A DNA stretch of 64,000 bases, from positions 310,001 through 374,000 of the forward strand of contig NZ_CAMGYZ010000002.1 in assembly GCF_946151055.1 (NCBI RefSeq). The letters are read 5' to 3'. The stretch is from Bacillus sp. Marseille-Q3570. GTDB taxonomy: Bacteria > Bacillota > Bacilli > Bacillales > Fictibacillaceae. The translations under genes and the position numbers were made by a program. The number at the start of each line of letters is the position of its first letter. Position 1 is the first letter of the stretch. This document shows, piece after piece, positions 59,213 to 64,000 of this stretch. The notes under the pieces were generated by a model, which did no database searches, was not told the DNA's origin, and worked only from the letters and a program-made list of their open reading frames with translations.

Positions 59213-61159
59213 TTAGTCGCTTGTCCTATCGTCTTTCATTAATTTCTTCATATCGATTTTCAGCATCCGATCCATCTGGTAAGTGGTTGTATAGCGATAT
59301 TTATTGGCGCCTGATTCAAAAAGGACATATAACTCTTTTTGAATCTCGACTATTCCCTCAGGCATCGGAATCGCCTCTATACTTTCCCTTGGCTTCGATG
59401 ATGCGCCATCCAAGAACCATAAAGGAATTTCCTTTCCATTCACCTCAACATAATCATGGGGATCTTCTTTCAATGGATGTTCATATCGATAGAGGACGCT
59501 GTCATTTCCTCTCCCATAAGAAGTACTGAGTACAATCCCTTTTTGCCCTGTTTTCTGCACGATTGCACCTTGCACTTTCTCAGTAGTAGACAAAACATAA
59601 TCTGGTGTTGCTGATTGCTCAGGATCACCATTCCAATGTTCATCTGACAAGTTATCGTTATTCCGTTCCAAATCATAGCCTACCATCCAAGCATAATGCA
59701 TCTCGCCTTCACGATTCTCGATGTGATGAGATGGATCAGTTGGATAGGAGGTTGATTGGTAGAATTCGCCGACCCAAAGAATTCCCTCATCATAAACATT
59801 ATAAGCAGCCTCCACGGGGACTGGGATTTGATTGATGAATTGGATTTCATCATTGTTTTCAGCGGCTACAAGATCACTGATTTTCAATTGAAACAGAAGC
59901 TGTTCTGATGCAATCCAAACATGATCCCGACTGACTGTTACTCCACCAGCGTGTCCCGTGTATAGGGTACCATCTGTATTGTAAAGTAATACGGATTTAA
60001 TGTATTCTCCACTAGTCCGATCTGACACAGTCAGTGTTCCAGGTCTTCCATCGTCTAAATAATTCACGGTCAGAAGCCAATCTTTTTTCTTATAATACGA
60101 CAGCCCCTGCGGTACTAGATCCTGGACCAGTCCAGGTATTACAGGACCCTCTTCACTGATATCCCATAGTCCTTGATACTTAGGATCTTTATAGTGTGGA
60201 GAACGTTCTACTTGAGTGATGATTTGGTGGGACGGCGTTACAGTGAGCACATTGGATTTTCCCGAAACATTTCCCGAAGTATCCTCTGCTGAGATTTCGA
60301 TTGCATAATCTCTATTCCCGATTAAGGAAGATAATGTGAAGTCATGCTTAGATGGATCTACGGAAAACTCTAAGTTTCCATCCTTATAGATATGGTAACG
60401 GTATAAATCGGATTCAGAGCTTTCAGTCCATGATAGTGTAGCTTCACCGTGGCCAGCTTCCAATGTGATATTTTCTGGTAAATTTGGAGGAACATCATCT
60501 TCTACTGGACGTAAAGGAGCTTGTCCAGGAACTACCCATCCAGGCGTTGGCTCTTGATGGCCACCTATCGTTTCCATCGTCAAACTACCGTCTTGAGGGT
60601 AACCGAACGTGACTGAATTTTTCAAGGATACGTCACCCCCGGTATAATTTGCCCTGACCACTTCTTGTTCTTGTGGATCATAAACTGTTACACTCCTGTT
60701 ACCACTGTTGACCAAACCAGCAATATCCTCTAATCGATGAACCTGATCTTCATCAATGTACTTGCTTTTGTAGGACATAAAGTAATTGTGGTTGAAACCT
60801 TCTAAAGTAATCGGTTCAACATCATCAGTCCTTGTCCAAAAAAGCTGCGTTTCCCAAGGATCAATCATTAAAGGTTCATTAATTACCACATTCCAGTTAT
60901 AAGATTGGATCCGATATCCTTCCAAGTTGATCGACTCTCCACTATTATTGTAGATTTCCAGGTACTCGAACGCGTCATATCCAGCATAATTGTCTGTGTT
61001 GGGAACTACCTCAGTGATAAGCAAGTACGGTATCGGATCATTCTCATTATTCATTGCTGATGCTGAGGACTTTTCGGTTGGAACAAATGAAAAGAAACCA
61101 CCAATCACCAATAGCATCGCAACTGAATACAACAACCATTTGCGGAACTTCTCCTCCAT
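59213..61159 (-). CDS. Large secreted protein: lamin-tail domain, FN3 domain and C-terminal propeller-like region
   Basis: I start at ATG 61159 (648 residues) because AAGGAGG (about 61167-61173) is too close to the ATG at 61165. A signal peptide is at about 8-35 (LLYSVAMLLVIGGFF, then cleavage near SASA). An LTD-like domain follows (about 48-200, LLITEVVPNTDNYAGYDAFE and EIYNNSGESINLEGY). An FN3 domain lies at about 225-308 (LPENITLEAGHGEATLSW). The C-terminal half (about 320-640) has repeated WLLTVNYLDDGRPG-, VWIASEQLLFQL- and ILWVGEFY-like strands, suggesting a beta-propeller. It is probably extracellular; its ligand is unknown. Confidence 0.75.
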   Translation of the reverse strand: MEEKFRKWLLYSVAMLLVIGGFFSFVPTEKSSASAMNNENDPIPYLLITEVVPNTDNYAGYDAFEYLEIYNNSGESINLEGYRIQSYNWNVVINEPLMIDPWETQLFWTRTDDVEPITLEGFNHNYFMSYKSKYIDEDQVHRLEDIAGLVNSGNRSVTVYDPQEQEVVRANYTGGDVSLKNSVTFGYPQDGSLTMETIGGHQEPTPGWVVPGQAPLRPVEDDVPPNLPENITLEAGHGEATLSWTESSESDLYRYHIYKDGNLEFSVDPSKHDFTLSSLIGNRDYAIEISAEDTSGNVSGKSNVLTVTPSHQIITQVERSPHYKDPKYQGLWDISEEGPVIPGLVQDLVPQGLSYYKKKDWLLTVNYLDDGRPGTLTVSDRTSGEYIKSVLLYNTDGTLYTGHAGGVTVSRDHVWIASEQLLFQLKISDLVAAENNDEIQFINQIPVPVEAAYNVYDEGILWVGEFYQSTSYPTDPSHHIENREGEMHYAWMVGYDLERNNDNLSDEHWNGDPEQSATPDYVLSTTEKVQGAIVQKTGQKGIVLSTSYGRGNDSVLYRYEHPLKEDPHDYVEVNGKEIPLWFLDGASSKPRESIEAIPMPEGIVEIQKELYVLFESGANKYRYTTTYQMDRMLKIDMKKLMKDDRTSD

Positions 61160-61398
61160 AAACATCCTCCTTGTTTAATGTTTTCATCCACTTCTTTTCT
61201 GAAAGTCACCCATACACACATAAAACCCCATGACGGTTAATGTATTACAATAGGTTGTAATACTAATTAACGTCACAGGGTTCTCCTCTTCTCTACCTGA
61301 AGACTGTCCTCTCTATTCAATTACCTATAATTTTACAATATGGATCGTTTTACCGCAACGAATATACGGAATTTTCAGAATAAAACTATTCTAAAGTC
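61160..61398. other. Intergenic region between the LTD gene and glpP-like gene
   Basis: These 239 bases hold the upstream region of the LTD-protein gene and the end of the antiterminator gene. I see no clear terminator, repeat array or gene. Confidence 0.4.
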
Positions 61399-61965
61399 CT
61401 ATAGTTCCAGATTCCACAATTTCGGATCTCCAGAGGATATAGCGAGTGCTCCCGCCCTCAATCCGTTCAGAATTTCTTCTTTATTGCTTACTAATCCGCC
61501 GGCGATGATCGGCAGGTCAGTCTGTCTTGTCAATTCATCGATTACTGTTGGCATCAACCCAGGTAAAACTTCTATTGCGTCAGGCTTACAATTATGGGCA
61601 ATTTCGATTCCTTTTTTCAACGCATTCCGGTCTATGAGGAACAAGCGTTGAATCGTCATCAAACCTTCCTCTTTCGCATACTTGATGAGGTTGCTCTTCG
61701 TCGTGATAATCCCCATAGGCTTCCAGATTCTCGCTATATATGTAACCGCACTCCTCGTATTCGAAAGACCTTCGATAAAATCGGTATGTACAAACGTCAT
61801 TTTCCCTGCTTCCTTCAATTGATCGATATACCTTTTTGTGGTGATGATATCCCCAGTCAGCAAGAATGATATGTTTGAATTAGAATTGATTGCACTCTTT
61901 AAATCTTCTTCTTTCTTTATTGAGGAAATAACTTGTGATTGGACGATATCTACTATGTTAGGCAA
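61399..61965 (-). CDS. glpP: GlpP-like glycerol uptake operon antiterminator
   Basis: The 188-residue protein starts at TTG 61965 behind AAGGGGGAAG. It has the GlpP barrel segments: ISFLLTGDI near 32, TFVHTDFIEGL near 57, GIITTKSNLIKYAK near 84, IQRLFLIDRNAL near 105, EVLPGLMPTVIDEL near 133 and IIAGGLVS near 153. GlpP binds leader RNA and, with glycerol-3-phosphate, prevents termination in glpFK and glpD mRNAs. Here it stands beside gluconate genes and away from glp genes, so its target may differ. The paralogous role is inferred. Confidence 0.88.
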   Translation of the reverse strand: MPNIVDIVQSQVISSIKKEEDLKSAINSNSNISFLLTGDIITTKRYIDQLKEAGKMTFVHTDFIEGLSNTRSAVTYIARIWKPMGIITTKSNLIKYAKEEGLMTIQRLFLIDRNALKKGIEIAHNCKPDAIEVLPGLMPTVIDELTRQTDLPIIAGGLVSNKEEILNGLRAGALAISSGDPKLWNLEL

Positions 61966-62120
61966 CCTTCTTCCCCCTTATGGTATTGCTTTTATTGTTG
62001 ATCTTCATGAAATACATAGAAAAGGATTGTATTAAGAAAATTATGAAATCTATTCGATTATAACATATACAATTCTACAGTATTTTCTAGAACTGGGATT
62101 CTGGAATTCGTATATCTATC

Positions 62121-62157
62121 AAAAAGACCTGCTGTATTGAACGACAGCAGGTCTCAA
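62121..62157 (-). terminator. Terminator of the gluconokinase gene
   Basis: Perfect 11-bp arms AGACCTGCTGT (62125-62135) and ACAGCAGGTCT (62144-62154); on the minus strand TTTTTG follows. It lies 12 bases after the gntK stop. Confidence 0.92.
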
Positions 62158-62165
62158 TATTATGC

Positions 62166-63713
62166 TTATTTAGGTTTCACATGTTTGTTTTGAAAAACGG
62201 CTATCGCATCATATTCATCCGTCAGCTTTCTCGAGACACGGATGAAAATCGGCATCAGCTCATTATAGATTTCTGCATGTTCAGGGTCAGGTGTATGCTG
62301 ATGCACCGAGCCGACCATTGTTTTCACATGCTCTAAGGAATCGATTTTCCCTTGTGCATACATACCTAGAATCACTGCACCAAGACAAGAGCTTTCATGG
62401 CTTTCAGGGACGAAGACTTCCTGGTCGAAAATGTCAGCAAGCATTTGTCTCCATAACGGTGAACGTGCGAAGCCCCCTGTCGCCTGGATCCTTTTCGGCA
62501 TGCCGATCAATTCTTTCAAGGCAAGCATCACAGAGTGCAGATTGAACACGATTCCCTCTAATACAGCTCGAATCATGTGTTCTTTTCCGTGATGTAAAGC
62601 AAGCCCGAAGAATGAACCTCTTGCATTCGCATTCCATAACGGTGCCCGTTCTCCACTCAAATAGGGATGGAACAATAATCCATCAGCTCCCGGCTTCACA
62701 TTCGCCGCAATTCCAGTCAACACTTCGTATGGATCCACGCCAAGGCGTCTTGCTGATTCGATCTCCGCTCCACATATTTCATCTTTCAACCAACGGAACG
62801 TCATTCCTCCGTTATTGACTGGCCCACCGATTATCCATAGATCTTCAGTAAGCGCATAACAGAATGTACGTCCTTTTGGATCGGTCACTGGCGCTTTTGC
62901 TGCCGTTCTGATCGCTCCACTTGTCCCGATCGTAACCGCTACAGCTCCTGGCTCGATCGCATTAACTCCCAGATTGGATAACACGCCGTCACTGGCTCCG
63001 ACAATGAATGGAGTGGATGGACCGATGCCGAGAACCTCTGCATATTTTCCATCAAGCCCATCGATCGCCTTTGTAGTCGGTACTGGTTCAGATAGCTGAA
63101 CTGCTGTTATACCAGCAACTTCAAGGGCCTCAGCATCCCATGCCAGACTTTCCAGATTGAAAAGACCAGTAGCGGAGGCAACGGAATGGTCAACAACGAA
63201 TATATTGAATAACTTTTTAAATACATATTCTTTGATTGAAATGAATTTTGAAGTTTTCTCAAATAGCTCTGGATATTCCTCTTTCAGCCACATAAGCTTC
63301 ACAAGAGGCGACATAGGATGGATCGGTGTACCTGTCCTTCTGTAAATGTCATGCCCTGTAGAGCTCGACTTCAATTTTTCCGCCCATTTTGAACTTCGGG
63401 TATCTGCCCATGTAATGCATTCCGTAAGCGGTGATCCAACTTCATCGACAGCAATCAAACTATGCATGGCGGAACTGAACGAAATGAATCCAATCTTATT
63501 CCCATCTATTTCACTTTTTTCTATAGCTGTTCGGATGCTCATCAACACAGCCTGAAAGATTTCTTCAGGATCCTGTACGGCGGCCGATACCTCAGGTGTG
63601 TGTAAAGGATATTCCACATTGTGCAATCCCTTTACCTCACCTTCTGCATCATATACGACTGCTTTTGTACTGGTTGTACCTATGTCGACTCCTACATACC
63701 ATTCTTGTTGCAT
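62166..63713 (-). CDS. gntK: Gluconokinase (FGGY family)
   Basis: I start at ATG 63713 (515 residues), with AAAGGACG upstream; the frame extends further but overlaps the permease end. FGGY motifs are GVDIGTTSTKAV (about 7-18), ASDGVLSNLGVN near 240, the ATP-site GTSGAIR near 264 and GGFARSPLWRQM near 420. Length and the neighbouring GntP-type permease match B. subtilis-type GntK. It phosphorylates gluconate to 6-phosphogluconate. Confidence 0.93.
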   Translation of the reverse strand: MQQEWYVGVDIGTTSTKAVVYDAEGEVKGLHNVEYPLHTPEVSAAVQDPEEIFQAVLMSIRTAIEKSEIDGNKIGFISFSSAMHSLIAVDEVGSPLTECITWADTRSSKWAEKLKSSSTGHDIYRRTGTPIHPMSPLVKLMWLKEEYPELFEKTSKFISIKEYVFKKLFNIFVVDHSVASATGLFNLESLAWDAEALEVAGITAVQLSEPVPTTKAIDGLDGKYAEVLGIGPSTPFIVGASDGVLSNLGVNAIEPGAVAVTIGTSGAIRTAAKAPVTDPKGRTFCYALTEDLWIIGGPVNNGGMTFRWLKDEICGAEIESARRLGVDPYEVLTGIAANVKPGADGLLFHPYLSGERAPLWNANARGSFFGLALHHGKEHMIRAVLEGIVFNLHSVMLALKELIGMPKRIQATGGFARSPLWRQMLADIFDQEVFVPESHESSCLGAVILGMYAQGKIDSLEHVKTMVGSVHQHTPDPEHAEIYNELMPIFIRVSRKLTDEYDAIAVFQNKHVKPK

Positions 63714-63738
63714 GATTAATAACGTCCTTTCAGTTCCA

Positions 63739-64000
63739 TTAAATGAAGATTCCGATTGTGAAGGCGACTGCAAATCCGACAAGTGCAATAAGAGTCTCCA
63801 TCACTGTCCATGAGCGTAATGTATCTTTCACATCCAGACCGAAATAGCGATTGACGAGCCAGAAACCACTGTCATTTACATGGGATAGAATCGTGGCACC
63901 AGCTGCAATGGAGATGACCATAAGTCCAAGCACCGGCCCTCCCAATCCTAGTGAATCGATGATCGGTGACATGATTCCTGCCGCGGTGATCATTGAGACA
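63739..64000 (-). CDS. gntP: GntP family gluconate permease, C-terminal end (cut by window end)
   Basis: The frame runs out of the window at 64000; about the last 87 residues are seen. The segment SIAAGATILSHVNDSGFWLVNRYFGL is a GntP hallmark, and the C-terminus has a final helix (LIALVGFAVAFTIGIFI). The stop lies 25 bases before gntK, so the two are co-transcribed. It imports gluconate with protons. Confidence 0.93.
   Translation of the reverse strand, partial: VSMITAAGIMSPIIDSLGLGGPVLGLMVISIAAGATILSHVNDSGFWLVNRYFGLDVKDTLRSWTVMETLIALVGFAVAFTIGIFI

Overview
The window comes from a low-to-middle GC, spore-forming Bacillaceae chromosome, most like a halotolerant or alkaliphilic Bacillus relative. 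The evidence is strong AGGAGG-type ribosome binding sites with frequent GTG and TTG starts, sigma-A promoters, a proline T-box, Fur boxes, cre-like sites, a SigK-like promoter, and Bacillus-style neighbourhoods such as lplJ-yhfI-yhfK. I saw no rRNA, tRNA, insertion sequence, prophage or CRISPR array.

Layout. 1-9.7 kb: two DUF2254 membrane proteins, a ResA-like thiol-disulfide protein, T-box-controlled proS, an M48 protease, an iron-siderophore ATPase with a FhuF-like reductase, and a HAD hydrolase. 9.9-13.4 kb: a phosphonate-type ABC transporter (phnD, phnC, two phnE). 13.8-17.3 kb: a Cof phosphatase, azlCD with a divergent XRE-cupin regulator, and two small paralogous Cys-rich proteins behind a SigK-like promoter. 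17.6-41.1 kb: a large aromatic catabolism region. 42.3-44.9 kb: lplJ, yhfI, yhfK. 45-51.3 kb: an oligosaccharide ABC importer, a glycogen-debranching-type enzyme and a LacI regulator with its operators. 51.8-56.7 kb: a second, UgpBAE-like importer followed by an MBL hydrolase and a NagD-like phosphatase. 57-58.7 kb: an AT-rich pair (MraY paralogue and SDR). 59.2-64 kb: a large secreted LTD-FN3 protein, a GlpP-like antiterminator, gluconokinase and the end of a GntP permease.

The main biological story is 17.6-41.1 kb. One operon carries a FlK-like thioesterase, a phenylalanine dehydrogenase, and E1alpha, E1beta, E2 and E3 of a 2-oxo acid dehydrogenase. The neighbouring operons carry the phenylacetate pathway (paaABCD, three crotonases, aldehyde dehydrogenase, paaH, thiolase, paaK, paaX, paaY). 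The promoters of the dehydrogenase operon and of paaA share the same 15-bp operator placed 1 bp after the -10 box. I infer a dedicated route: phenylalanine to phenylpyruvate to phenylacetyl-CoA by direct oxidative decarboxylation, then ring epoxidation and beta-oxidation. This would bypass free phenylacetate, which PaaK still activates when it comes from outside.

The gaps between genes hold a second layer of structure: three arrays with an exact 21-bp period, four arrays of 26-bp units with a 51-bp period arranged as dyads, and a dispersed element of about 150 bp that lies at gene ends and supplies the stop codon of paaY.
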